Positions 17,125-26,245 of a stretch of 64,000 nt of DNA are shown one piece after another; positions within the stretch are counted from its first letter, which is position 1; each line of letters begins with the position of its first letter. The stretch is from contig NZ_JBHRSJ010000007.1 in NCBI RefSeq assembly GCF_042643485.1, positions 62,001-126,000 on the forward strand, in the 5' to 3' direction. Under the pieces are notes generated by a model, which saw nothing but the letters and a program-made list of their open reading frames with translations, had not been told where the DNA came from and searched no databases. Origin of the DNA: Azotobacter bryophylli. GTDB lineage: Bacteria > Pseudomonadota > Gammaproteobacteria > Pseudomonadales > Pseudomonadaceae. The translations under genes and the position numbers were made by a program.

Positions 17125-20100
17125 TGCGTATCGCCATTGATCTACAAGGTGCTCAATCGACCGGTTCTCGCAATCGAGGTATTGGTCGTTACACTTCTTC
17201 TTTGGTTGAGGCGATCATCAGGAATCGCGGAGAGCATGAAATCTTCCTGGTGCTCAGTGGGCTTTTTCCGGACACCATCGAGCCCATACGCGCTTCTTTT
17301 CAGGGAGTCCTCCCACAGGAAAATATCCGTGTCTGGCACGCTCCAGGGCCGGTGGCTGATCGGGACCATAGCAATGCCGGGGCGCGTCAGGCCGCTGAGT
17401 ATTTGCGCGAAGCTTTTCTGGCTAGCCTCGATCCCTCGGTGGTGTTGGTCACCAGCTTGTTCGAAGGATTTGTAGATGATGCGGTTACGAGCATCGGTAG
17501 TTTGTGTCAGTCGATCCCTACGGCCGTCATCCTGTATGACCTGATTCCTCTGATCAATCGCAGTCCTTACCTGGATAATCCTTCAGTAGCCAAGTGGTAT
17601 GAGAGCAAGCTAGGTCATCTTCGCCGTGCAGGCTTGTTGCTTGCCATTTCGGAGTCGTCCCGTCAGGAAGGCATACAATGTCTTGGCTTTTCAGAAGAGC
17701 AGATAGTCAATATCTCTACTGCAGCGGATAAGCACTTTTGCAAGCAATCGATCACACCAGAGCTGGAAGCTGCCGTACTCCATCGATACGGTCTGGAGAG
17801 ACCGTTTGTCATGTATACGGGGGGGATCGATCATCGTAAGAATATTGAGGGACTGATTCGAGCTTATGCCAAGTTATCGGTCTCAACGAGACAGCTCCAT
17901 CAACTGGCTATAGTCTGTTTCATCAGGCCGGAGGATCGCCCCCCGCTCGAGAGCCTGGCGAGGCAGCATGGACTAGCGCCCGGCGAGGTTGCGTTGACGG
18001 GCTTCGTCCCCGAAGAAGACCTGGTCGCACTGTATAACCTGTGTAAGGTTTTCGTTTTCCCGTCATTGCACGAAGGCTTTGGGCTTCCCGCTCTGGAGGC
18101 CATGGCCTGTGGCCGAGCTGTGATTGGTGCCAATACTTCCAGTCTGCCAGAAGTCATTGGATGCGCTGACGCATTGTTCGACCCACTGGACGACAACTCC
18201 ATAGCCCGGAAGCTGGAGCAGGTGCTCACCGACGATGGGTTCCGTTTGGTGCTCGAACAGCATGGTCTCGAGCAGGCAAAACATTTTTCATGGAATAAAA
18301 GTGCTACGCGGACTATCGCTGCGCTCGAGGCTTTCGTCGCCGAACAGGGAAAGCAGGTTTGCTTGCCGAATCAACCGTTTCGTCGTCCGCGACTCGCCTA
18401 TGTGTCACCCCTTCCCGCAGAGCGCAGCGGTATCAGTGACTATAGCGCTGAGTTGTTGCCCGAACTGGCCCGTCATTATGACATCGAGGTCATAGTGACC
18501 CAGGCTTCTGTCGAGTCGACTTGGATAAAGGCGAATTGCCCAATCCGCACAACCGAATGGTTTCGTGCCCACGCAGGCTCATACGACCGAGTGCTATATC
18601 ACTTTGGAAACTCTATCTTCCATCAGCACATGTTCGGGCTCTTGGAAGAAATTCCTGGTGTCGTCGTGCTTCATGACTTCTTTCTTTCCAGCATCGTTGC
18701 GCATATGGAATCGCATGCAGGAAAAGAGAATTTCTGGGGGCAGGCACTGTATGCAGCACATGGCTATGCAGCATTGCGACACCGTTTCCATGACAGGGAT
18801 GTTGCCGAGGTTATCTGGCGCTATCCGTGCAATCAGCGGGTGCTAGAGCAGGCGCAAGGCATGATCGTCCATTCGGAAAACTCGCGTTGGCTGGCGCGGC
18901 AATGGTATGGCAGCGAAGTAGGCAATGACTGGGCACTGATCCCCCTCCTTCGAGTGCCGAATTTTTCCACGGAGTGGGAGCGTCTCCAGGCGCGTGAAGC
19001 GCTAGGGCTACGGGCAGATGATTTTCTCGTCTGCAGCTTCGGTCTGCTGGGTCCAACCAAGCTAAATCATCGACTTCTGGATGTATGGCTGCGCTCTTCG
19101 ATGGCCAGAGATGGGCGATGTGTGCTTGTGTTCGTCGGTGAGAATGCGGCAGGCGAATACGGTCAAAAGCTGCTTAGGGCGATTTCTGCAAGTTCCTGTA
19201 AGGTTCGAATTAGGATAACGGGGTGGGCCGATCCTGGCCTTTTCCGGCGCTACCTGATCGCGGCTGACGTCGGCGTACAACTGCGTACGCACTCACGTGG
19301 TGAGACATCCGCTGCCGTTCTTGATTGCATGAATTATGGTTTGGCCACGATAGTGAATGCCAATGGCAGTATGGCCAATATCTCGGATGAGGGTGTCTGG
19401 AAGCTACCTGACGAATTCACGGATGCACAATTAGCTTATGCGCTGCAGTCTTTGTGGCAGGACAGCGAGGCTCGGCGGCGACTTGGTGGGCAGGCGAGGA
19501 GTATTATCCGTTCTCAGCATGCGCCCCGTGTTTGTGCTGATAGATATTTTGAAGTAATTGAGCACTTTCAGAGCAAGGCGGCCACTAGCATTCATGGACT
19601 AGCTGGTGAATTAGCCAAACTTGCAGATGCATCCAGTGATCCGCAGAAATGTCAGCTCTTGGCCGAAGCGATTGACAACTCTATTGCCCCGCGAATCCGA
19701 TTGCGACAATTGCTGGTTGATGTTTCCGTATTGGTGCAATGCGACGCGAAGAGCGGCATCCAGCGTGTTGTGCGGAGCATTTTGCAACAATGGCTGCTGA
19801 CCCCCCCCGAGGGCTACAGAGTCGAGCCGGTATATGCCAATAGGGAACGGCCGGGTTATCGCTACGCCCGTCAGTTCACCCTGCGCTTTCTGCAATGTCC
19901 TGATAGCGTCCTGGATGACGAGCCGGTGATTTTCTATGCTGGAGATGTGTTCCTTGGTCTCGACTTGCAGCCTGAAATTAGCTCTCAGCGGGATACATAT
20001 CAGGCTATGCGCCGTAAAGGGGTGAAAGTACAGTTCATCGTATACGACTTGCTTCCGCTTCAACTTCCGAATTGTTTCCCAGAGGGGGTTTCCCAGTTTT

Positions 20101-20885
20101 TGCAATATTGGCTAGAGATAGTTGCAGAGGCGGATGGTGCTATTTGTATCTCGAAAGCTGTAATGGAAGAGCTTGCAATTTGGTTGAAAGATAACGATAG
20201 AACAAATGACCGGGGCTTCAGGCTGAGCTGGTTTCACCTAGGTGCAGATATTGAACATTCTGTGCCGACGACAGGTTTGCTTAGTGAGGCCTCTATGGTG
20301 CTTGAGGCTTTGCATGGCAAGCCGACTTTTCTGATGGTCGGTACTATCGAACCGCGCAAGGGATACGGCCAGGCTCTGGCGGCTTTTGAGCTTTTGTGGG
20401 CGCAAGGTGCGAATGTGAATCTGGCTATCGTAGGCAAGCAGGGTTGGATGGTGGAGGCGTTGATCGATAAATTGCGTAGCCACCCTGAGCATAGCAAGCG
20501 CCTTTTTTGGCTTGAAGGCATCAGTGACGAATACTTGGAGAATGTTTATGCAGCTTCGAACTGCTTGATTGCTGCCTCCGAAGGAGAGGGCTTCGGTTTG
20601 CCCCTGATCGAGGCGGCCCAGTACAAGTTGCCTATTATCGCCAGAGACTTACAAGTTTTTCGAGAGATCGCCGGCAAGCATGCTTATTACTTCCAAGGTC
20701 TAAATGCAGATGACCTCGCACTTTCTATCCAGGAATGGCTTCAGCTTTACCAAGAGGGGCGACATCCTGTCTCGGATTTCATGCCTTGGTTGACTTGGAG
20801 GGAGAGTGCAGAACAGCTCGAGCGTGTGCTATTGATAAATCATACGGTACCTGAGCAGGTAGGAGAGAGCTTTCAATGTGTATAG
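17124..20885 (+). CDS. Three-module family 4 glycosyltransferase
   Basis: A 1253-residue polymerase-like enzyme with three GT4 modules. Module 1 is about 1-400 (IDLQGAQSTGSRNRGIGRYT; YTGGIDHRKNIEGL; HEGFGLPALEAMACG). Module 2 is about 421-815 (YVSPLPAERSGISDYSAEL; GLLGPTKLNH; the donor motif is altered, GETSAAVLDCMNYG, with Asp in place of the second Glu). Module 3 is about 858-1253 (LLVDVSVLVQCDAKSGIQRV; GTIEPRKGYGQ; EGEGFGLPLIEAAQ) and matches the modules of the 13012 gene. Such fusions build repeating mannan or rhamnan chains processively. Module 2 may have changed specificity or activity. A run of eight C at 19801-19808 keeps frame. It directly follows the chain-terminator gene and overlaps it by one base. 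Confidence 0.88.
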   Translation: MRIAIDLQGAQSTGSRNRGIGRYTSSLVEAIIRNRGEHEIFLVLSGLFPDTIEPIRASFQGVLPQENIRVWHAPGPVADRDHSNAGARQAAEYLREAFLASLDPSVVLVTSLFEGFVDDAVTSIGSLCQSIPTAVILYDLIPLINRSPYLDNPSVAKWYESKLGHLRRAGLLLAISESSRQEGIQCLGFSEEQIVNISTAADKHFCKQSITPELEAAVLHRYGLERPFVMYTGGIDHRKNIEGLIRAYAKLSVSTRQLHQLAIVCFIRPEDRPPLESLARQHGLAPGEVALTGFVPEEDLVALYNLCKVFVFPSLHEGFGLPALEAMACGRAVIGANTSSLPEVIGCADALFDPLDDNSIARKLEQVLTDDGFRLVLEQHGLEQAKHFSWNKSATRTIAALEAFVAEQGKQVCLPNQPFRRPRLAYVSPLPAERSGISDYSAELLPELARHYDIEVIVTQASVESTWIKANCPIRTTEWFRAHAGSYDRVLYHFGNSIFHQHMFGLLEEIPGVVVLHDFFLSSIVAHMESHAGKENFWGQALYAAHGYAALRHRFHDRDVAEVIWRYPCNQRVLEQAQGMIVHSENSRWLARQWYGSEVGNDWALIPLLRVPNFSTEWERLQAREALGLRADDFLVCSFGLLGPTKLNHRLLDVWLRSSMARDGRCVLVFVGENAAGEYGQKLLRAISASSCKVRIRITGWADPGLFRRYLIAADVGVQLRTHSRGETSAAVLDCMNYGLATIVNANGSMANISDEGVWKLPDEFTDAQLAYALQSLWQDSEARRRLGGQARSIIRSQHAPRVCADRYFEVIEHFQSKAATSIHGLAGELAKLADASSDPQKCQLLAEAIDNSIAPRIRLRQLLVDVSVLVQCDAKSGIQRVVRSILQQWLLTPPEGYRVEPVYANRERPGYRYARQFTLRFLQCPDSVLDDEPVIFYAGDVFLGLDLQPEISSQRDTYQAMRRKGVKVQFIVYDLLPLQLPNCFPEGVSQFLQYWLEIVAEADGAICISKAVMEELAIWLKDNDRTNDRGFRLSWFHLGADIEHSVPTTGLLSEASMVLEALHGKPTFLMVGTIEPRKGYGQALAAFELLWAQGANVNLAIVGKQGWMVEALIDKLRSHPEHSKRLFWLEGISDEYLENVYAASNCLIAASEGEGFGLPLIEAAQYKLPIIARDLQVFREIAGKHAYYFQGLNADDLALSIQEWLQLYQEGRHPVSDFMPWLTWRESAEQLERVLLINHTVPEQVGESFQCV

Positions 20886-21093
20886 GTGCTGGAGGCCAAG
20901 AGTCAGCGGCTTTTTAAGTGCTTATCCACCGAACTTGAGGCTGATTAGGTTGTCATCTGTCGAGCGGAATGGTTTTAAAGGTCTTTAGCCCTCCAATAGA
21001 TCAAGGCCTGATTATATGGCAGTCCCATCGTGGAGCGATTTGTAGACTGCCGATAATCGGTGGCATTGATGGCGAAGCATTCAGGGAATGAAT

Positions 21094-22125
21094 ATGAAAG
21101 CTATAGTTACCGGCATCACTGGCCAAGATGGTGCTTATCTGGCTCAGTTGTTGCTCAGCAAGGGGTACACCGTCTACGGCACTTTTCGCCGTACCAGTTC
21201 GGTGAACTTCTGGCGGATTCAGGAGTTAGGGATTGATCGGCATCCGGATCTTCATCTGGTCGAGTATGACCTGACCGATCTTTCTGCGAGTATTCGCCTT
21301 TTGCAGAGCACGGAGGCCAGCGAAGTTTATAACTTGGCGGCACAGAGTTTTGTGGGGGTGTCTTTCGAGCAGCCTTTGACTACGGCTGAGATTACGGGGC
21401 TTGGGGCAGTGAACCTTCTGGAGGCGATTCGTATCGTCAACCCGAAGGTGCGTTTTTATCAAGCATCGACCTCCGAAATGTTCGGGAAGGTACAGGCGAT
21501 TCCGCAAACTGAGACTACGTCTTTCTATCCGCGCAGTCCTTATGGGGTGGCCAAGCTCTACGCCCACTGGATGACCATCAACTATCGAGAGTCTTATGGC
21601 ATCTTCGGTGCCAGTGGCATTCTCTTCAATCATGAGTCGCCGCTTCGTGGGCGTGAGTTCGTAACCCGCAAGATCACTGATTCCATTGCCAAAATCAAAC
21701 TTGGTAGATTGGACCGGTTGGAGTTGGGCAATTTGGATGCCAAGCGTGACTGGGGCTTTGCCAAGGAGTACGTCGAGGGCATGTGGCGCATGCTGCAGGC
21801 TGACGAGCCGGATACCTTCGTTCTAGCCACCAATCGTACCGAGACCGTCCGCGATTTCGTCTCTTTGGCCTGCAAGGCAGTGGATATCGACTTGAAATGG
21901 AAAGGGGCAGGAGAGGAGGAGCAGGGGATCGACAGTGCGACTGGCAAGGTGATCGTGGCGGTCAATCCGAAATTCTATCGTCCCGCGGAAGTCGATCTGT
22001 TGATCGGTAATGCCGCTAAGGCCCGGGAAACGCTAGGTTGGGAGCCCAAAACCAAGCTGGAAGAGCTGTGCCGGATGATGGTCGAAGCAGATCTGCATCG
22101 TAACGAACAGGGATTCTCTTTCTGA
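21094..22125 (+). CDS. gmd: GDP-mannose 4,6-dehydratase
   Basis: Converts GDP-D-mannose to GDP-4-keto-6-deoxy-D-mannose in the cytoplasm, the first step to GDP-D-rhamnose. The protein is an extended short-chain dehydrogenase. It has the NAD(P)-binding GITGQDGAYLAQ at the N-terminus, ASTSEMFGK, the catalytic PYGVAKLYAHW (Y-x3-K), NHESPLRG and, near the C-terminus, FYRPAEVDLLIGNAAKA. I prefer ATG 21094 (343 residues) because the AGGGA site ends 6 bases before it; ATG 21088 would sit on top of that site. It overlaps rmd by one base (TGATG). About 200 bases without a gene lie upstream, where a promoter is likely. Confidence 0.96.
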   Translation: MKAIVTGITGQDGAYLAQLLLSKGYTVYGTFRRTSSVNFWRIQELGIDRHPDLHLVEYDLTDLSASIRLLQSTEASEVYNLAAQSFVGVSFEQPLTTAEITGLGAVNLLEAIRIVNPKVRFYQASTSEMFGKVQAIPQTETTSFYPRSPYGVAKLYAHWMTINYRESYGIFGASGILFNHESPLRGREFVTRKITDSIAKIKLGRLDRLELGNLDAKRDWGFAKEYVEGMWRMLQADEPDTFVLATNRTETVRDFVSLACKAVDIDLKWKGAGEEEQGIDSATGKVIVAVNPKFYRPAEVDLLIGNAAKARETLGWEPKTKLEELCRMMVEADLHRNEQGFSF

Positions 22126-23021
22126 TGAATACGGCCGGCAAGCGCGCTTTGATTACGGGGATCCATGGCTTTACAGGCCGCTACATGGCGGCCGAGCTTG
22201 AGGCTTATGGCTACCAGGTAACTGGTTTGGGGAGTCGGCCAGGGAGCAAACCAGGCTATAGACAGGCCGACCTCCTCGATTCAGAGGCTCTACGTGCTTT
22301 GCTTGCCGAGATCCAGCCAGATGTGGTGGTTCATCTGGCTGCCTTGGCTTTTGTCGGGCACGGGAATGCCAATGCTTTTTACGAGGTCAACCTGATCGGA
22401 ACGCGCAATTTGCTGGAGGCGATCGCTGCCTCCGATAAATCGCCGGAGTGCGTTTTGCTCACCAGTAGCGCCAATGTATATGGCAATGCTTCGGTGGGGA
22501 TTCTGGATGAGGCCACGACTCCCGCACCTGCCAATGATTATGCCGTGAGCAAGCTGGCGATGGAGTGTATGGCTAGTCTATGGCACGACCGTTTGCCGAT
22601 AGTGATCGCTCGGCCATTCAACTACACGGGGGTCGGACAGTCGGAAAGCTTCCTGTTACCGAAAATCGTGTCGCATTTCCGACGCAGGGCGGATAAGGTC
22701 GAGCTGGGCAATCTGGATGTATGGCGCGACTTTAGCGATGTGCGTTCAGTGGTGCAGGCTTATCGTGCGCTGCTCGATATTCGACCGCTCGGTCAGACGG
22801 TGAATGTCTGCTCTGGGAAGAGCTATTCGTTACGGGAAATCTTGGCTATATGCCAGGCCATAACGGGGTATGAGCTGCAAATCGAGGTGAATTCCGCTTT
22901 CGTACGGGCCAACGAGGTCAAGACCTTATGTGGGGATAATTCCCACCTTCGTGCATTGCTCGGGACCTGGGATACTCCGCCGCTGGAGGAAACGCTCCGC
23001 TGGATGTTGATGGCGGATTGA
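22125..23021 (+). CDS. rmd: GDP-4-keto-6-deoxy-D-mannose reductase
   Basis: A 298-residue extended short-chain reductase that turns the Gmd product into GDP-D-rhamnose, the sugar donor of A-band-like D-rhamnans. It shows the cofactor loop ITGIHGFTGRYMA, the substrate-side LTSSANVYG, the catalytic NDYAVSKLAMEC (Y-x3-K) and RPFNYTGVGQ. VWRDFSDVRSVVQAY is typical of Rmd. Start and stop are tightly packed: it overlaps gmd by one base, and the next gene begins one base after its stop. The gmd-rmd pair strongly supports a D-rhamnose polymer; GDP-D-talose or GDP-fucose routes would need other partners not seen here. Confidence 0.92.
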   Translation: MNTAGKRALITGIHGFTGRYMAAELEAYGYQVTGLGSRPGSKPGYRQADLLDSEALRALLAEIQPDVVVHLAALAFVGHGNANAFYEVNLIGTRNLLEAIAASDKSPECVLLTSSANVYGNASVGILDEATTPAPANDYAVSKLAMECMASLWHDRLPIVIARPFNYTGVGQSESFLLPKIVSHFRRRADKVELGNLDVWRDFSDVRSVVQAYRALLDIRPLGQTVNVCSGKSYSLREILAICQAITGYELQIEVNSAFVRANEVKTLCGDNSHLRALLGTWDTPPLEETLRWMLMAD

Positions 23022-23022
23022 A

Positions 23023-24168
23023 ATGAAACTCATCATTTCAGTCGATCCGGTCCGTTTTCCACTAACGGGAATCGGTCGTTATACCTACGAGTTGGCGTTA
23101 AGGCTGCAGGTCCATAGGGAGCTCAGCGAGCTGCGCTTCTTTGCCGGTTCGCGGTTTTTACCTGCTCTGCCGGTCGCATCCGACCAATCGGATGGCGTTT
23201 ATGGTCTGAAGCGGACAGTGCAAAAGAGCGCTCTGGCAATGGAGGCTTTTCGCTTGTTGATGCCCCTGCTTCGGCGCCGGACTCTAAAGGGCTTGGATGA
23301 TTATCTGTATCACGGTCCGAATTTCTTCATTCCTCCCTTCCCTGGGCGCTGTGTCGCTACCTTCCATGACCTTTCTCCCTTCATCTGGACGCAATGCCAC
23401 ACACCGCAGCGCATTCGCTACTGGCAGAAAGAGATGAGAAAAGCCCTTGAGAGAGCGGATGCCCTGATCACGGATTCGGAGTTTACTCGACGTGAACTGG
23501 CTAAGTATTTCGCCTGGCCGCTTGAGCGTATCCATACCGTTCCGTTGGCCAGCTCTGCTGAGTTCCATCCCCGGCATGAGGATGAACTGCGGGGCCTTCT
23601 GGCCTGCTACGGACTGGTGGCAGGCGGTTACAGCCTGTTCGTTGGTACTGTCGAGCCGCGCAAGAACATCGGGACCTTGCTCGATGCCTACAGTCGTTTG
23701 CCGTTGCCGGTGCGCCTGAAGTGGCCGCTGGTTCTTATCGGATATCGAGGCTGGCGTAATGAGGCGATTCATAGGCGAATCGCTCAGGCGCAAGCCGAGG
23801 GGTGGGCGCGATATCTCGGATTCGTACCTGCCGGACATCTGCCAAGGTTATTTTCCGGTGCCCGTTTGTTTGCGTTCCCGTCGCTCTACGAGGGGTTCGG
23901 GCTGCCAGTGCTCGAGGCAATGGCTTCAGGGGTACCCGTGATCTGCTCCAATTCCTCCTCCTTGCCAGAAGTGGCCGGCAATGCGGCCTTGGTGTGCGAG
24001 GCGCTCGATGTGGATGCATTGAGTCTCCTGATCCAGCGGGGCTTGCAGGATGACACTTGGCGAGCTCGTGCTCGCCAAGCAGGACTACGGCAAGCGAGTG
24101 AGTTCTCGTGGGATCTTTGCGCAAGTCGTACCTTACAAGTCTATCGTTCGGTTTTGGGGGCGACTTGA
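23023..24168 (+). CDS. wbpY: Family 4 glycosyltransferase (WbpY-like)
   Basis: A 381-residue GT4 enzyme. The N-terminus (SVDPVRFPLTGIGRYTYEL) has the G-rich acceptor loop typical of WbpY/WbdC-type mannosyl or rhamnosyl transferases. TVEPRKNIGTLLDAY near residue 210 and LYEGFGLPVLEAMASG near 290 carry the donor-binding residues and the E-x7-E pair. In the P. aeruginosa A-band pathway WbpX, WbpY and WbpZ transfer D-rhamnose from GDP-D-rhamnose, and gene order (rmd first, WbpZ-like next) supports this role. Its stop overlaps the TTG start of the next gene. Assignment to WbpY rather than WbpX is tentative. Confidence 0.82.
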   Translation: MKLIISVDPVRFPLTGIGRYTYELALRLQVHRELSELRFFAGSRFLPALPVASDQSDGVYGLKRTVQKSALAMEAFRLLMPLLRRRTLKGLDDYLYHGPNFFIPPFPGRCVATFHDLSPFIWTQCHTPQRIRYWQKEMRKALERADALITDSEFTRRELAKYFAWPLERIHTVPLASSAEFHPRHEDELRGLLACYGLVAGGYSLFVGTVEPRKNIGTLLDAYSRLPLPVRLKWPLVLIGYRGWRNEAIHRRIAQAQAEGWARYLGFVPAGHLPRLFSGARLFAFPSLYEGFGLPVLEAMASGVPVICSNSSSLPEVAGNAALVCEALDVDALSLLIQRGLQDDTWRARARQAGLRQASEFSWDLCASRTLQVYRSVLGAT

Positions 24169-25289
24169 TAAAGGTTCTTCATTTCTTCAAAACCTATTAT
24201 CCGGAAACCATGGGAGGGATTGAGCAGGTCATCTTTCAGTTGGCCGAAGGAGGCATCCCTCTTGGTATCCAGTCGGAAGTTCTTTATCTGAGCCGTCGAG
24301 GTTCAGCCCGAAGTGAACGGGTAGCCCATCATCTCAGTCATCGCTCCAAGCTGAGTTTGCATGTGGCATCTACCGGATTTTCACTTTCTGCATTTCGCGA
24401 CTTTACCGAACTGGCCAGCGAAGCGGATCTGATTCACTACCACTTCCCCTGGCCATACATGGATCTGGTGCATTTTGCGACTCGTCTACGCAAGCCGACT
24501 GTCTTGAGCTATCACTCCGATATCATCAAGCAGAAGCGTCTTCTCAAACTGTACCAGCCCTTGATGCACCGTTTTCTCGGCACCGTCGACCATATCGTTG
24601 CTGCTTCGCCCAATTATGTGGCGACTAGCCCCGTACTCGGGCTCTTTCGGGACAAGGTCAGCATTATTCCTTTTGGACTGGATAAAAAGACTTATCCGAT
24701 ACCTTCTCCGGAACGTTTGGCCTATTGGCGTGCGCGTTTGGGAGAGCGTTTTTTTCTGTTCGTAGGCGCTCTTCGCTATTACAAGGGGCTGACATTCCTG
24801 CTGCAGGCTGCTCGGGGGGGCGAGATGCCGGTTGCCATTGTTGGTTGCGGTCCACTCAAGGCGGAATTACATGCCCTGGCTAATGATCTGGGGTTGAGTA
24901 ATATCCATTTTCTCGGAATTCTTCCGGATGAAGATAAGGCTGCGCTGCTAACCCTTTGTTATGCTTTTGTTTTTCCTTCCCATCTGCGCTCCGAGGCGTT
25001 TGGTATATCTTTGTTGGAAGCGGCAATGTACGGCAGGCCCATGATCTCGTGTGAGATCGGCACGGGTACAACTTATATCAATATTGCCGGGAAGACCGGT
25101 TTGGTTGTGCCGCCGAGTGACTCATTAGCCCTCCGGTACGCGATGCAAACCCTTTGGGAGCAGCCTCAACTGGCAGAGCGTATGGGGCATGAGGCAGCAT
25201 CCCGCTTCGAAGCACTATTTACTGCAGAAGCAATGATCACTTCTTATACGAAGCTGTACCGCAATTGCTGCTTTGGAGCTGATCAATGA
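24165..25289 (+). CDS. wbpZ: Family 4 glycosyltransferase (WbpZ-like)
   Basis: A 374-residue GT4 enzyme that probably adds the first rhamnose to the lipid-linked primer, as WbpZ does in A-band synthesis. The start VLHFFKTYYPETMGGIEQ is characteristic of this group. LSYHSDI, VGALRYYKGL and SEAFGISLLEAAMYG (E-x7-E) follow. I take TTG at 24165 as the start because it overlaps the upstream stop (TTGA) and has a G-rich site upstream. The longer frame from 24108 would run 60 bases back into wbpY and adds residues foreign to the family. The stop overlaps the next start (ATGA). Confidence 0.84.
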   Translation: MIKVLHFFKTYYPETMGGIEQVIFQLAEGGIPLGIQSEVLYLSRRGSARSERVAHHLSHRSKLSLHVASTGFSLSAFRDFTELASEADLIHYHFPWPYMDLVHFATRLRKPTVLSYHSDIIKQKRLLKLYQPLMHRFLGTVDHIVAASPNYVATSPVLGLFRDKVSIIPFGLDKKTYPIPSPERLAYWRARLGERFFLFVGALRYYKGLTFLLQAARGGEMPVAIVGCGPLKAELHALANDLGLSNIHFLGILPDEDKAALLTLCYAFVFPSHLRSEAFGISLLEAAMYGRPMISCEIGTGTTYINIAGKTGLVVPPSDSLALRYAMQTLWEQPQLAERMGHEAASRFEALFTAEAMITSYTKLYRNCCFGADQ

Positions 25290-26245
25290 GAGTGTTAGTG
25301 ACGGGGGCATCCGGATTTATCGGCAGTGCTTCCGTGCGGATGTTGCAGGTGCGAGGTTATGAGGCGATTGCTGCCGTGCGCCGACAAACAAATAATCTGC
25401 CAGACAAGGTGCGCTGTTGTCCGATTACTGACATTGAAGCAGGTACGGACTGGCGTGCGGCATTGGATAATATCGATACGGTCGTCCATGCTGCTGCGCG
25501 TGCGCACATCATGCAGGACGTCAGCGTCGAACCCTTGAAAGAATATCGAAAGGTGAATGTCGATGGTTCTCTGCGGCTCGCTCGCCAGGCTGCAGAGGCT
25601 GGCGTGAGGCGTCTGATATTCATCAGTTCGATCAAGGTAAATGGTGAGCAAACAGGTGCTGGCGCCCCGTTTCGAGCTGACTCCGAACCTGCCCCAAGAG
25701 ATGCTTACGGCATGTCCAAACTGGAGGCCGAGCAAGGTCTCCAGGCCCTGGCCGCTGAAACCGGCATGGAGGTCGTGATTATCCGTCCTCCTCTGGTGTA
25801 CGGCCCAGGAGTCAAAGCCAACTTTTTGAGCATGATGCGCTGGTTGGATCGTGGTATTCCGTTGCCATTAGGAGCAATCGACAATCTCCGCAGCCTGGTG
25901 GCATTAGATAATCTGGTGGATCTGATCGTTACCTGCATCTCCCATCCGGTTGCGGCCAATCAGGTATTTCTCGCCAGCGACGGCGAGGATCTTTCCACAA
26001 CTGAGCTGTTGCTTCGTATGGGCATGGCACTTGGCAAACCAGCTCGATTGCTACCGATACCTAGTACGTGGCTTGAACGGGGGGCTGCCTTGATCGGTCG
26101 TTCGGGATTTGCCCAGCGGCTATGTGGGTCCTTGCAGGTGGATATCGCCAAGACCCGGGCTCTGTTGGGCTGGTCGCCGCCCGTTGCGGTTAGCGAAGCG
26201 CTGGCGCAAACTGCCCGACATTATCTGAAACATACAAATCTATGA
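25286..26245 (+). CDS. NAD-dependent epimerase/reductase of nucleotide sugars (WbpK/WbpV-like)
   Basis: A 319-residue extended short-chain dehydrogenase. It has the cofactor motif VTGASGFIGSA, FISSIKVNGE and the catalytic DAYGMSKLEAE (Y-x3-K). RPPLVYGPGVKANF sets the substrate end. In Pseudomonas O-antigen loci the gene in this position is a 4-reductase or epimerase acting on the WbpM product, giving UDP-D-FucNAc or UDP-D-QuiNAc. That sugar is then used by WbpL. The position here, directly before the WbpL-like gene with an ATGA overlap, supports this role. WbpK and WbpV cannot be told apart by eye, so no symbol is given. Confidence 0.82.
   Translation: MRVLVTGASGFIGSASVRMLQVRGYEAIAAVRRQTNNLPDKVRCCPITDIEAGTDWRAALDNIDTVVHAAARAHIMQDVSVEPLKEYRKVNVDGSLRLARQAAEAGVRRLIFISSIKVNGEQTGAGAPFRADSEPAPRDAYGMSKLEAEQGLQALAAETGMEVVIIRPPLVYGPGVKANFLSMMRWLDRGIPLPLGAIDNLRSLVALDNLVDLIVTCISHPVAANQVFLASDGEDLSTTELLLRMGMALGKPARLLPIPSTWLERGAALIGRSGFAQRLCGSLQVDIAKTRALLGWSPPVAVSEALAQTARHYLKHTNL

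Noticed and set aside
19801..19808. Run of eight C as another frameshift in the three-module GT4 gene
   Set aside because: The frame stays open through the run and the peptide (TPPEGYRVEP) agrees with the paralogous module.
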